Shown here: one piece after another, positions 1-11,184 of the stretch
Numbering within the stretch: the stretch's first letter is position 1
How the letters are laid out: each line of letters begins with the position of its first letter
Assembly: GCF_954871325.1 (NCBI RefSeq)
Contig: NW_027051078.1
Span: 1 to 64,000 of the forward strand
DNA: 64,000 nucleotides
Origin: Gordionus sp. m RMFG-2023
Taxonomy: Eukaryota > Nematomorpha > Gordioida > Chordodea > Parachordodidae
Direction: 5' to 3'
The notes under the pieces: model-generated
The model's database searches: none
What the model was told of the DNA's origin: nothing
The model's input: only the letters and a program-made list of their open reading frames with translations
Program-made: the position numbers and the translations under genes

Positions 1-64
1 GTTAAAGCGAAAAAAGCGCTAGTACTAATTAAATTGAAACGATAAATCGTTGGGGAATTATATT
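1..64 (+). repeat. Reference long monomer (64 bp)
   Basis: This is the first complete unit and serves here as the coordinate reference. Its diagnostic bases are CT at 19-20, T at 26 and GGGG at 52-55. Other long types differ mainly at these sites. Bases 19-20 can be CC, TT, AT (written GCGAT) or TC. Base 26 is T (AGTACTAA) or A (AGTACAAA), and one family has AGTACATA. Bases 52-55 are usually GGGG, GGGA or GGAA, with rarer GAGG, GAGA and CGCG forms. Base 1 is A instead of G in a subset that reads TATTATTAAAG across the junction. These sites define the types used to describe the higher-order repeats. Confidence 0.95.
38..51. other. Monomer dyad symmetry element
   Basis: AACGATAAATCGTT is a perfect inverted repeat, AACGAT and ATCGTT around a 2-bp AA centre. 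It lies at bases 38-51 of the unit, so it also ends the 51-bp form and is present in nearly every monomer. It is among the least variable parts of the unit, whereas the adjacent linker bases 52-55 are the most variable. Some units alter one arm, for example ATTGTT near 10804, AATGAT near 17764 and ATCATT near 4486. The truncated 49-bp and 45-bp units lose part or nearly all of it. It could be a protein-binding dyad or a small cruciform; neither can be shown from sequence. Confidence 0.85.
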
Positions 65-243
65 GTTAAAGCGAAAAAAGCGTTAGTACTAATTAAATTG
101 AAACGATAAATCGTTGGGGAATTATATTATTAAAGCGAAAAAAGCGCTAGTACAAATTAAATTGAAACGATAAATCGTTGTTAAAGCGAAAAAAGCGCTA
201 GTACTAATTAAATTGAAACGATAAATCGTTGGAAAATTATATT

Positions 244-292
244 GTTAAAGCGAAAAAAGCGCCAGTACAAATTAAATTGAAACGATTATATT
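244..292 (+). repeat. 49-bp truncated monomer, founder-type deletion
   Basis: A CC-type unit lacks 15 bp across the right arm of the dyad and the start of the linker, giving the junction AAACGATTATATTG. The same junction occurs at 13783-13831, 15528-15576, 22053-22101 and 57695-57743. Each time it is followed by a TT-type unit with AGTACTAA (or a one-base variant) and then by a unit beginning ATTAA. Identical breakpoint and neighbours mean one deletion event copied to five places as part of a larger block. A 2-base AT identity lies at the breakpoint. Confidence 0.9.
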
Positions 293-484
293 GTTAAAGC
301 GAAAAAAGCGTTAGTACTAATTAAATTGAAACGATAAATCGTTGGGGAATTATATTATTAAAGCGAAAAAAGCGCTAGTACTAATTAAATTGAAACGATA
401 AATCGTTGGGAAATTATATTGTTAAAGCGAAAAAAGCGCCAGTACAAATTAAATTGAAACGATAAATCGTTGGGGAATTATATT

Positions 485-727
485 GTTAAAGCGAAAAAAG
501 CGCTAGTACAAATTAAATTGTAACGATAAATCGTTGTTAAAGCGAAAAAAGCGCTAGTACTAATTAAATTGAAACGATAAATCGTTGGGAAATTATATTG
601 TTAAAGCGAAAAAAGCGCCAGTACAAATTAAATTGAAACGATAAATCGTTGGGGAATTATATTGTTAAAGCGAAAAAAGCGCCAGTACTAATTAAATTGA
701 AACGATAAATCGTTGGGGAATTATATT
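485..727 (+). repeat. 243-bp higher-order repeat (4-mer)
   Basis: The order is short (TTGTAACG variant), long CT/T/GGGA, long CC/A/GGGG, long CC/T/GGGG, total 51 + 3 x 64 bp. Related tetramers occupy 1227-1469, 2800-3042 and 3043-3285, with the fourth unit CC/A or CC/T. The stretch 728-1226 is an enlarged form in which the trimer CC/A, CC/A, CC/T (192 bp) sits twice in tandem at 843-1034 and 1035-1226. Unequal exchange inside the array accounts for such expansions. Confidence 0.85.
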
Positions 728-1469
728 GTTAAAGCGAAAAAAGCGCTAGTACAAATTAAATTGTAACGATAAATCGTTGTTAAAGCGAAAAAAGCGCTAG
801 TACTAATTAAATTGAAACGATAAATCGTTGGGAAATTATATTGTTAAAGCGAAAAAAGCGCCAGTACAAATTAAATTGAAACGATAAATCGTTGGGGAAT
901 TATATTGTTAAAGCGAAAAAAGCGCCAGTACAAATTAAATTGAAACGATAAATCGTTGGGGAATTATATTGTTAAAGCGAAAAAAGCGCCAGTACTAATT
1001 AAATTGAAACGATAAATCGTTGGGGAATTATATTGTTAAAGCGAAAAAAGCGCCAGTACAAATTAAATTGAAACGATAAATCGTTGGGGAATTATATTGT
1101 TAAAGCGAAAAAAGCGCCAGTACAAATTAAATTGAAACGATAAATCGTTGGGGAATTATATTGTTAAAGCGAAAAAAGCGCCAGTACTAATTAAATTGAA
1201 ACGATAAATCGTTGGGGAATTATATTGTTAAAGCGAAAAAAGCGCTAGTACAAATTAAATTGTAACGATAAATCGTTGTTAAAGCGAAAAAAGCGCTAGT
1301 ACTAATTAAATTGAAACGATAAATCGTTGGGAAATTATATTGTTAAAGCGAAAAAAGCGCCAGTACAAATTAAATTGAAACGATAAATCGTTGGGGAATT
1401 ATATTGTTAAAGCGAAAAAAGCGCCAGTACAAATTAAATTGAAACGATAAATCGTTGGGGAATTATATT

Positions 1470-1520
1470 GTTAAAGCGAAAAAAGCGCTAGTACAAATTA
1501 AATTGAAACGATAAATCGTT
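1470..1520 (+). repeat. Reference short monomer (51 bp)
   Basis: This unit equals bases 1-51 of the long monomer and is followed directly by the next GTTAAAG, so the 13-bp linker GGGGAATTATATT is absent. The junction therefore reads TCGTTGTTAAAG. Short units make up 17 of the first 74 monomers (23%) and recur through nearly all of the window. They are nearly always of the CT type at bases 19-20 with A at base 26. A common sub-variant has TTGTAACG in place of TTGAAACG (for example 485-535, 728-778 and 1227-1277). The next unit is nearly always the long AGTACTAA type, so the two together behave as a 115-bp dimer. Confidence 0.95.
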
Positions 1521-2083
1521 GTTAAAGCGAAAAAAGCGCTAGTACTAATTAAATTGAAACGATAAATCGTTGGGAAATTATATTGTTAAAGCGAAAAAAG
1601 CGCCAGTACAAATTAAATTGAAACGATAAATCGTTGGGGAATTATATTGTTAAAGCGAAAAAAGCGCTAGTACAAATTAAATTGAAACGATAAATCGTTG
1701 GGAAATTATATTGTTAAAGCGAAAATAGCGCCAGTACAAATTAAATTGAAACGATAAATCGTTGGGGAATTATATTGTTAAAGCGAAAAAAGCGCTAGTA
1801 CAAATTAAATTGAAACGATAAATCGTTGTTAAAGCGAAAAAAGCGCTAGTACTAATTAAATTGAAACGATAAATCGTTGGGAAATTATATTGTTAAAGCG
1901 AAAAAAGCGCCAGTACAAATTAAATTGAAACGATAAATCGTTGGGGAATTATATTGTTAAAGCGAAAAAAGCGCTAGTACAAATTAAATTGAAACGATAA
2001 ATCGTTGGGAAATTATATTGTTAAAGCGAAAATAGCGCCAGTACAAATTAAATTGAAACGATAAATCGTTGGGGAATTATATT
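1470..2083 (+). repeat. 307-bp higher-order repeat (5-mer), two copies
   Basis: Each copy is short CT/A, long CT/T/GGGA, long CC/A/GGGG, long CT/A/GGGA, long CC/A/GGGG with GCGAAAATAGCG in place of the A6 tract. Copies start at 1470 and 1777. The A-to-T change in the A6 block of the fifth unit is a reliable tag: it recurs at 1713 and 2020, exactly 307 bp apart. A third copy begins at 2084 but switches to another order after two units. Confidence 0.88.
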
Positions 2084-3285
2084 GTTAAAGCGAAAAAAGC
2101 GCTAGAACAAATTAAATTGAAACGATAAATCGTTGTTAAAGCGAAAAAAGCGCTAGTACTAATTAAATTGAAACGATAAATCGTTGGGAAATTATATTGT
2201 TAAAGCGAAAAAAGCGCTAGTACAAATTAAATTGTAACGATAAATCGTTGTTAAAGCGAAAAAAGCGCTAGTACTAATTAAATTGAAACGATAAATCGTT
2301 GGGGAATTATATTGTTAAAGCGAAAAAAGCGCCAGTACAAATTAAATTGAAACGATAAATCGTTGGGGAATTATATTGTTAAAGCGAAAAAAGCGTTAGT
2401 ACTAATTAAATTGAAACGATAAATCGTTGGGGAATTATATTGTTAAAGCGAAAAAAGCGCTAGTACAAATTAAATTGTAACGATAAATCGTTGTTAAAGC
2501 GAAAAAAGCGCTAGTACTAATTAAATTGAAACGATAAATCGTTGGGAAATTATATTGTTAAAGCGAAAAAAGCGCCAGTACAAATTAAATTGAAACGATA
2601 AATCGTTGGGGAATTATATTGTTAAAGCGAAAAAAGCGCCAGTACAAATTAAATTGAAACGATAAATCGTTGGGGAATTATATTGTTAAAGCGAAAAAAG
2701 CGCTAGAACAAATTAAATTGAAACGATAAATCGTTGTTAAAGCGAAAAAAGCGCTAGTACAAATTAAATTGAAACGATAAATCGTTGGGGAATTATATTG
2801 TTAAAGCGAAAAAAGCGCTAGTACAAATTAAATTGTAACGATAAATCGTTGTTAAAGCGAAAAAAGCGCTAGTACTAATTAAATTGAAACGATAAATCGT
2901 TGGGAAATTATATTGTTAAAGCGAAAAAAGCGCCAGTACAAATTAAATTGAAACGATAAATCGTTGGGGAATTATATTGTTAAAGCGAAAAAAGCGCCAG
3001 TACTAATTAAATTGAAACGATAAATCGTTGGGGAATTATATTGTTAAAGCGAAAAAAGCGCTAGTACAAATTAAATTGTAACGATAAATCGTTGTTAAAG
3101 CGAAAAAAGCGCTAGTACTAATTAAATTGAAACGATAAATCGTTGGGAAATTATATTGTTAAAGCGAAAAAAGCGCCAGTACAAATTAAATTGAAACGAT
3201 AAATCGTTGGGGAATTATATTGTTAAAGCGAAAAAAGCGCCAGTACAAATTAAATTGAAACGATAAATCGTTGGGGAATTATATT

Positions 3286-4206
3286 GTTAAAGCGAAAAAA
3301 GCGCTAGTACAAATTAAATTGAAACGATAAATCGTTGTTAAAGCGAAAAAAGCGCTAGTACTAATTAAATTGAAACGATAAATCGTTGGGAAATTATATT
3401 GTTAAAGCGAAAAAAGCGCCAGTACAAATTAAATTGAAACGATAAATCGTTGGGGAATTATATTGTTAAAGCGAAAAAAGCGCTAGTACAAATTAAATTG
3501 AAACGATAAATCGTTGGGAAATTATATTGTTAAAGCGAAAATAGCGCCAGTACAAATTAAATTGAAACGATAAATCGTTGGGGAATTATATTGTTAAAGC
3601 GAAAAAAGCGCTAGTACAAATTAAATTGAAACGATAAATCGTTGTTAAAGCGAAAAAAGCGCTAGTACTAATTAAATTGAAACGATAAATCGTTGGGAAA
3701 TTATATTGTTAAAGCGAAAAAAGCGCCAGTACAAATTAAATTGAAACGATAAATCGTTGGGGAATTATATTGTTAAAGCGAAAAAAGCGCTAGTACAAAT
3801 TAAATTGAAACGATAAATCGTTGGGAAATTATATTGTTAAAGCGAAAATAGCGCCAGTACAAATTAAATTGAAACGATAAATCGTTGGGGAATTATATTG
3901 TTAAAGCGAAAAAAGCGCTAGAACAAATTAAATTGAAACGATAAATCGTTGTTAAAGCGAAAAAAGCGCTAGTACTAATTAAATTGAAACGATAAATCGT
4001 TGGGAAATTATATTGTTAAAGCGAAAAAAGCGCCAGTACAAATTAAATTGAAACGATAAATCGTTGGGGAATTATATTGTTAAAGCGAAAAAAGCGCTAG
4101 TACAAATTAAATTGAAACGATAAATCGTTGGGAAATTATATTGTTAAAGCGAAAATAGCGCCAGTACAAATTAAATTGAAACGATAAATCGTTGGGGAAT
4201 TATATT
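3286..4206 (+). repeat. 307-bp higher-order repeat (5-mer), three copies
   Basis: Copies start at 3286, 3593 and 3900 with the same order as at 1470-2083. The AAAATAG-tagged fifth units start at 3529, 3836 and 4143, at intervals of exactly 307 bp. The short unit of the third copy has GCTAGAACAA instead of GCTAGTACAA, shared with 2084, 4207 and later copies. The last two copies also exist at about 49.2-49.7 kb as part of a longer duplicated block. Confidence 0.88.
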
Positions 4207-5950
4207 GTTAAAGCGAAAAAAGCGCTAGAACAAATTAAATTGAAACGATAAATCGTTGTTAAAGCGAAAAAAGCGCTAGTACTAATTAAATTGAAACGAT
4301 AAATCGGTGGAAAATTATATTGTTAAAGCGAAAAAAGCGCTAGTACAAATTAAATTGAAACGATAAATCGTTGTTAAAGCGAAAAAAGCGCTAGTACTAA
4401 TAAAATTGAAAGGATAAATCGTTCGCGAATTATATTGTTAAAGCGAAAAAAGCGATAGTACATATTAAATTGAAACGATAAATCATTGGAAAATTATATT
4501 GTTAAAGCGAAAAAAGCGCTAGTACTAATTAAATTGAAACGATAAATCGTTGGGGAATTATATTATTAAAGCGAAAAAAGAGTACAAATTAAATTGAAAC
4601 GATAAATCGTTGAGGAATTATATTGTTAAAGCGAAAAAAGCGCTAGTACAAATTAAATTGAAACGATAAATCGTTGTTAAAGCGAAAAAAGCGCTAGTAC
4701 TAATTAAATTGAAACGATAAATCGTTGGAAAATTATATTGTTAAAGCGAAAAAAGCGCCAGTACAAATTAAATTGAAACGATAAATCGTTGGGGATTTAT
4801 ATTGTTAAAGCGAAAAAAGCGCTAGTACAAATTAAATTGAAACGATAAATCGTTGGGGAATTATATTGTTAAAGCGAAAAAAGCGCTAGTACAAATTAAA
4901 TTGAAACGATAAATCGTTGTTAAAGCGAAAAAAGCGCTAGTACTAATTAAATTGAAACGATAAATCGTTGGGGAATTATATTGTTAAAGCGAAAAAAGCG
5001 CCAGTACAAATTAAATTGAAACGATAAATCGTTGGGGAATTATATTGTTAAAGCGAAAAAAGCGTTAGTACTAATTAAATTGAAACGATAAATCGTTGGG
5101 GAATTATATTATTAAAGCGAAAAAAGCGTTAGTACAAATTAAATTGAAACGATAAATCGTTGAGGAATTATATTGTTAAAGCGAAAAAAGCGCTAGTACA
5201 AATTAAATTGAAACGATAAATCGTTGTTAAAGCGAAAAAAGCGCTAGTACTAATTAAATTAAAACGATAAATCGTTGGAAAATCATATTGTTAAAGCGAA
5301 AAAAGCGCCAGTACAAATTAAATTGAAACGATAAATCGTTGGGGAATTATATTGTTAAAGCGAAAAAAGCGCTAGTACAAATTAAATTGAAACGATAAAT
5401 CGTTGAGGAATTATATTGTTAAAGCGAAAAAAGCGCTAGTACAAATTAAATTGAAACGATAAATCGTTGAGGAATTATATTGTTAAAGCGAAAAAAGCGC
5501 TAGTACAAATTAAATTGAAACGATAAATCGTTGTTAAAGCGAAAAAAGCGCTAGTACTAATTAAATTGAAACGATAAATCGTTGGAAAATTATATTGTTA
5601 AAGCGAAAAAAGCGCTAGTACAAATTAAATTGAAACGATAAATCGTTGGTGAATTATATTGTTAAAGCGAAAAAAGGGCCAGTACTAATTAAATTGAAAC
5701 GATAAATCTTTGGGGAATTTTATTGTTAAAGCGAAAAAAGCGCTAGTAAATTAAATTGAAACGATAAATCGTTGGGGAATTATATTATTAAAGCGAAAAA
5801 CGCGCTAGTACAAAATAAATTGAAACGATAAATCGTTGAGGAATTATATTGTTAAATCGAAAAAAGCGCTAGTACAAATTAAATTGAAACGATAAATCGT
5901 TGGAAAATTATATTGTTAAAGCGAAAAAAGCGCCAGTACAAATTAAATTG
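3700..5950 (+). repeat. Segmental duplication block (copy near 49.2-51.7 kb)
   Basis: Rare variants line up with 49,190-51,680. The AAAATAG units at 3836 and 4143 match 49319 and 49626, and the CGGTGG variant at 4305 matches 49788, all at offset 45,483. After that the later copy has exactly 243 bp more (one 4-mer equivalent) and the offset becomes 45,726. The later matches are GAAAAAAGAGTAC at 4573, AAAATCATATTG at 5278, AAATCTTTGGGG at 5704 and the AACGCGCTAG unit near 5800. Edges are approximate because the satellite background matches everywhere. Confidence 0.8.
4258..4500 (+). repeat. CGGTGG / CGCG variant cluster
   Basis: This run holds a unit ending ATCGGTGGAAAA, a short unit, a unit with AATAAAATTGAAAGG and linker CGCG, then a GCGAT/ACATATT unit with ATCATTGG. 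The same cluster recurs near 12,635-12,880 (offset 8,377) and near 49,741-49,985. The CGGTGG unit also recurs near 54,670-54,730. The CGCG linker makes TTCGCGAA, an 8-bp palindrome, and is nearly always followed by the GCGATAGTACAT unit here and elsewhere. Confidence 0.82.
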
Positions 5951-7846
5951 AAACATTAAATCGATGGGGAATTATATTGTTAAAGCGAAAAAAGCGCTAG
6001 TACAAATTAAATTGAAACGATAAATCGTTGTTAAAGCGAAAAAAGCGCTAGTACTAATTAAATTGAAACGATAAATCGTTGGAAAATTATATTGTTAAAG
6101 CGAAAAAAGCGCCAGTACAAATTAAATTGAAACGATAAATCGTTGGGAAATTATATTGTTAAAGCGAAAAAAGCGCCAGTACAAATTAAATTGAAACGAT
6201 AAATCGTTGGGGAATTATATTATTAAAGCGAAAAAAGCGCTAGTACAAATTAAATTGAAACGATAAATCGTTGTTAAAGCGAAAAAAGCGCTAGTACTAA
6301 TTAAATTGAAACGATAAATCGTTGGGAAATTATATTGTTAAAGCGAAAAAAGCGCCAATACAAATTCAATTGAAACGATAAATCGTTGGGAAATTATATT
6401 GTTAAAGCGAAAAAAGCGCCAGTACAAATTAAATTGAAACGATAAAACGTTGTTAAAGCGAAAAAAGCGCTAGTACTAATTAAATTGAAACGATAAATCG
6501 TTGGGGAATTATATTATTAAAGCGAAAAAAGCGCTAGTACTAATTAAATTGAAACGATAAATCGTTGGGAAATTATATTGTTAAAGCGAAAAAAGCGCTA
6601 GTACTAATTAAATTGAAACGATAAATCGTTGGGGAATTATATTATTAAAGCGAAAAAAGCGCTAGTACTAATTAAATTGAAACGATAAATCGTTGGGAAA
6701 TTATATTGTTAAAGCGAAAAAAGCGCTAGTACTAATTAAATTGAAACGATAAATCGTTGTTAAGCGAAAAAAGCGCTAGTACTAATTAAATTGAAACGAT
6801 AAATCGTTGGGAAATTATATTGTTAAAGCGAAAAAAGCGCCAGTACAAATTAAATTGAAACGATAAATCGTTGGGGAATTATATTGTTAAAGCGAATAAA
6901 GCGCCAATACAAATTCAATTGAAACGATAAATCGTTGGGAAATTATATTGTTAAAGCGAAAAAAGCGCCAGTACAAATTAAATTGAAACGATAAAACGTT
7001 GTTAAAGCGAAAAAAGCGCTAGTACAAATTAAATTGAAACGATAAATCGTTGGGAAATTATATTGTTAAAGCGAAAAAAGCGCTAGTACAAATTAAATTG
7101 TAACGATAAATCGTTGTTAAGCGAAAAAAGCGCTAGTACTAATTAAATTGAAACGATAAATCGTTGGGGAATTATATTATTAAAGCGAAAAAAGCGCTAG
7201 TACTAATTAAATTGAAACGATAAATCGTTGGGGAATTATATTGTTAAAGCGAAAAAAGCGCTAGTACAAATTAAATTGTAACGATAAATCGTTGTTAAAG
7301 CAAAAAAGCGCTAGTACTAATTAAATTGAAACGATAAATCGTTGGGGAATTATATTGTTAAAGCGAAAAAAGCGCTAGTACTAATTAAATTGAAACGATA
7401 AATCGTTGGGGAATTATATTGTTAAAGCGAAAAAAGCGCCAGTACAAATTAAATTGAAACGATAAATCGTTGGGGAATTATATTGTTAAAGCGAAAAAAG
7501 CGCTAGTACTAATTAAATTGAAACGATAAATCGTTGGGGAATTATATTGTTAAAGCGAAAAAAGCGCTAGTACAAATTAAATTGTAACGATAAATCGTTG
7601 TTAAAGCAAAAAAGCGCTAGTACTAATTAAATTGAAACGATAAATCGTTGGGAAATTATATTGTTAAAGCGAAAAAAGCGCCAGTACAAATTAAATTGAA
7701 ACGATAAATCGTTGGGGAATTATATTGTTAAAGCGAAAAAAGCGCTAGTACAAATTAAATTGAAACGATAAATCGTTGTTAAAGCGAAAAAAGCGCTAGT
7801 ACTAATTAAATTGAAACGATAAATCGTTGGGAAATTATATTGTTAA
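5951..7846 (+). repeat. Mosaic satellite stretch
   Basis: Ordinary units without a regular higher-order repeat that I could define. Local oddities are GCCAATACAAATTCAATTG units (near 6354 and 6901), AAAACGTTG junctions (near 6445 and 6994), and units starting GTTAAGCG with one A lost (near 6760 and 7115). Units with GTTAAAGCAAAAAAG, one G lost, lie near 7294 and 7600. The AATTCAATTG change is the one that dominates the 46-47.7 kb subfamily. No other sequence is present. Confidence 0.8.
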
Positions 7847-10800
7847 TGCGAAAAAAGCGCCAGTACAAATTAAATTGAAACGATAAATCGTTGGGGAATT
7901 ATATTGTTAAAGCGAAAAAAGCGCCAGTACAAATTAAATTGAAACGATAAATCGTTGGGGAATTATATTGTTAAAGCGAAAAAAGCGCTAGTACAAATTA
8001 AATTGAAACGATAAATCGTTGGAAAATTATATTGTTAAAGCGAAAAAAGCGCCAGTACAAATAAAATTGAAACGATAAATCGTTGGGAAATTATATTGTT
8101 AAAGCGAAAAAAGCGCTAGTACAAATTAAATTGAAACGATAAATCGTTGTTAAAGCGAAAAAAGCGCTAATACTAATTAAATTGAAACGATAAATCGTTG
8201 GGAAATTATATTGTTAAAGCGAAAAAAGCGCCAGTACAAATTAAATTGAAACGATAAATCGTTGGAAAATTATATTGTTAAAGCGAAAAAAGCGCCAGTA
8301 CAAATTAAATTGAAACGATAAATCGTTGGGGAATTATATTGTTAAAGCGAAAAAAGCGCTAGTACAAATTAAATTGAAACGATAAATCGTTGTTAAAGCG
8401 AAAAAAGCGCTAGTACTAATTAAATTGAAACGATAAATCGTTGGGGAATTATATTGTTAAAGCGAAAAAAGCGCTAGTACAAATTAAATTGAAACGATAA
8501 ATCGTTGGAAAATTATATTGTTAAAGCGAAAAAAGCGCCAGTACAAATTAAATTGAAACGATAAATCGTTGGAGAATTATATTGTTAAAGCGAAAAAAGC
8601 GTCAGTACAAATTAAATTGAAACGATAAATCGTTGTTAAAGCGAAGAAAGCGCTAGTACTAATTAAATTGAAACGATAAATCGTTCGCGAATTATATTGT
8701 TAAAGCGAAAAAAGCGATAGTACATATTAAATTGAAACGATAAATCGTTGGAAAATTATATTGTTAAAGCGAAAAAAGCGCTAGTACTAATTAAATTGAA
8801 ACGATAAATCGTTGGGGAATTATATTATTAAAGCGAAAAAAGCGCTAGTACAAATTAAATTGAAACGATAAATCGTTGTTAAAGCGAAAAAAGCGCTAGT
8901 ACTAATTAAATTGAAACGATAAATCGTTAGAAAATTATATTGTTAAAGCGAAAAAAGCGCCAGTACAAATTAAATTGAAACGATAAATCGTTGGGAAATT
9001 ATATTGTTAAAGCGAAAAAAGCGCTAGTACAAATTAAATTGAAACGATAAATCGTTGTTAAAGCGAAAAAAGCGCTAGTACTAATTAAATTGAAACGATA
9101 AATCGTTGGGAAATTATATTGTTAAAGCGAAAAAAGCGCCAGTACAAATTAAATTGAAACGATAAATCGTTGGGGAATTATATTGTTAAAGCGAAAAAAG
9201 CGCCAGTACAAATTAAATTGAAACGATAAATCGTTGGGGAATTATATTGTTAAAGCGAAACAAGCGCTAGTACAAATTAAATTGAAACGATAAATCGTTG
9301 TTAAAGCGAAAAAAGCGCTAGTACTAATTAAATTGAAACGATAAATCGTTGGAAAATTATATTGTTAAAGCGAAAAAAGCGCCAGTACAAATTAAATTGA
9401 AACGATAAATCGTTGGGGAATTATATTGTTAAAGCGAAAAAAGCGCCAGTACAAATTAAATTGAAACGATAAATCGTTGGGGAATTATATTATTAAAGCG
9501 AAACAAGCGCTAGTACAAATTAAATTGAAACGATAAATCGTTGTTAAAGCGAAAAAAGCGCTAGTACTAATTAAATTGAAACGATAAATCGTTGGGAAAT
9601 TATATTGTTAAAGCGAAAAAAGCGCCAGTACAAATTAAATTGAAACGATAAATCGTTGGGGAATTATATTGTTAAAGCGAAAAAAGCGCCAGTACAAATT
9701 AAATTGAAACGATAAATCGTTGGGGAATTATATTGTTAAAGCGAAAAAAGCGCTAGTACAAATTAAATTGAAACGATAAATCGTTGTTAAAGCGAAAAAA
9801 GCGCTAGTACTAATTAAATTGAAACGATAAATCGTTGGGAAATTATATTGTTAAAGCGAAAAAAGCGCTAGTACAAATTACATTGAAACGATAAATCGTT
9901 GGGGAATTATATTGTTAAAGCGAAAAAAGCGCTAGTACTAATTAAATTGAAACGATAAATCGTTGGGGAATTATATTATTAAAGCGAAAAAAGCGCTAGT
10001 ACAAATTAAATTGAAACGATAAATCGTTGTTAAAGCGAAAAAAGCGCCAGTACAAATTAAATTGAAACGATAAATCGTTGGGGAATTATATTGTTAAAGC
10101 GAAATAAGCGCTAGTACAAATTAAATTGAAACGATAAATCGTTGTTAAAGCGAAAAAAGCCCTAGTACTAATTAAATTGAAACGATAAATCGTTGGAAAA
10201 TTATATTGTTAAAACGAAAAAAGCGCCAGTACAAATTAAATTGAAACGATAAATCGTTGGAAAATTATATTGTTAAAGCGAAAAAAGCGCCAGTACAAAT
10301 TAAATTGAAACGATAAATCGTTGTTGAATTATATTGTTAAAGCGAAATAAGCGCTAGTACAAATAAAATTGAAACGATAAATCGTTGTTAAAGCGAAAAA
10401 AGCGCTAGTACTAATTAAATTGAAACGATAAATCGTTGGAAAATTATGTTGTTAAAGCGAAAAAAGCGCCAGTACAAATTAAATTGAAACGATAAATCGT
10501 TGGGGAATTATATTGTTAAAGCGAAAAAAGCGCCAGTACAAATTAAATTGAAACGATAAATCGTTGGGGAATTATATTGTTAAAGCGAAAAAAGCGCTAG
10601 TACAAATTAAATTGAATTGATAAATCGTTGTTAAAGCGAAAAAAGCGCTAGCACTAATTAAATTGAAACGATAAATCGTTGGGAAATTATATTGTTAAAG
10701 CGAAAAAAGCGCCAGTACAAATTAAATTGAAACGATAAATCGTTGGGGAATTATATTGTTAAAGCGAAAAAAGCGCTAGTACAAATTAAATTGAAACGAT

Positions 10801-11184
10801 AAATTGTTGGGAAATTATATTGTTAAAGCGAAAATAGCGCCAGTACAAATTAAATTGAAACGATAAATCGTTGGGGAATTATATTGTTAAAGCGAAAAAA
10901 GCGCTAGTACAAATTAAATTGAAACGATAAATCGTTGTTAAAGCGAAAAAAGCGCTAGTACTAATTAAATTGAAACGATAAATCGTTGGGAAATTATATT
11001 GTTAAAGCGAAAAAAGCTCCAGTACAAATTAAATTGAAACGATAAATCGTTGGGGAATTATATTGTTAAAGCGAAAAAAGCGCTAGTACAAATTAAATTG
11101 AAACGATAAATCGTTGTTAAAGCGAAAAAAGCGCTAGTACTAATTAAATTGAAACGATAAATCGTTGGGAAATTATATTGTTAA
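7847..11184 (+). repeat. 3,338-bp super-unit with ordered rare variants
   Basis: The unit runs from one TTAATGCG variant to the next (7847 to 11185). Rare variants inside it follow a fixed order. They are AAATAAAATTG (about 8060), GCTAATACT (8170), GAGAATT then GCGTCAG (about 8570-8610) and CGAAGAAAG (8646). Next come TTCGCG (about 8684), TTAGAAAA (8929), AACAAGC (about 9260 and 9503), ATTACATTG (9881), AATAAGCG (about 10105), TTAAAACG (about 10213), TTATGTTG (10448), GAATTGAT (10617) and GCTAGCAC. The last are AAATTGTTGG (about 10805), AAAATAG and AGCTCCAG (11018). The same order, complete or with deletions, reappears at 24.4-29.4, 34.2-42.3 and 59.3-62.6 kb. It works as a barcode for tracing block copies. 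Confidence 0.82.

Noticed and set aside
52-64. Linker as a promoter (TATA-like AATTATATT)
   Set aside because: The AT-rich linker occurs in most units as part of the repeat, with no associated start site or downstream gene. Sequence alone does not support a promoter call.
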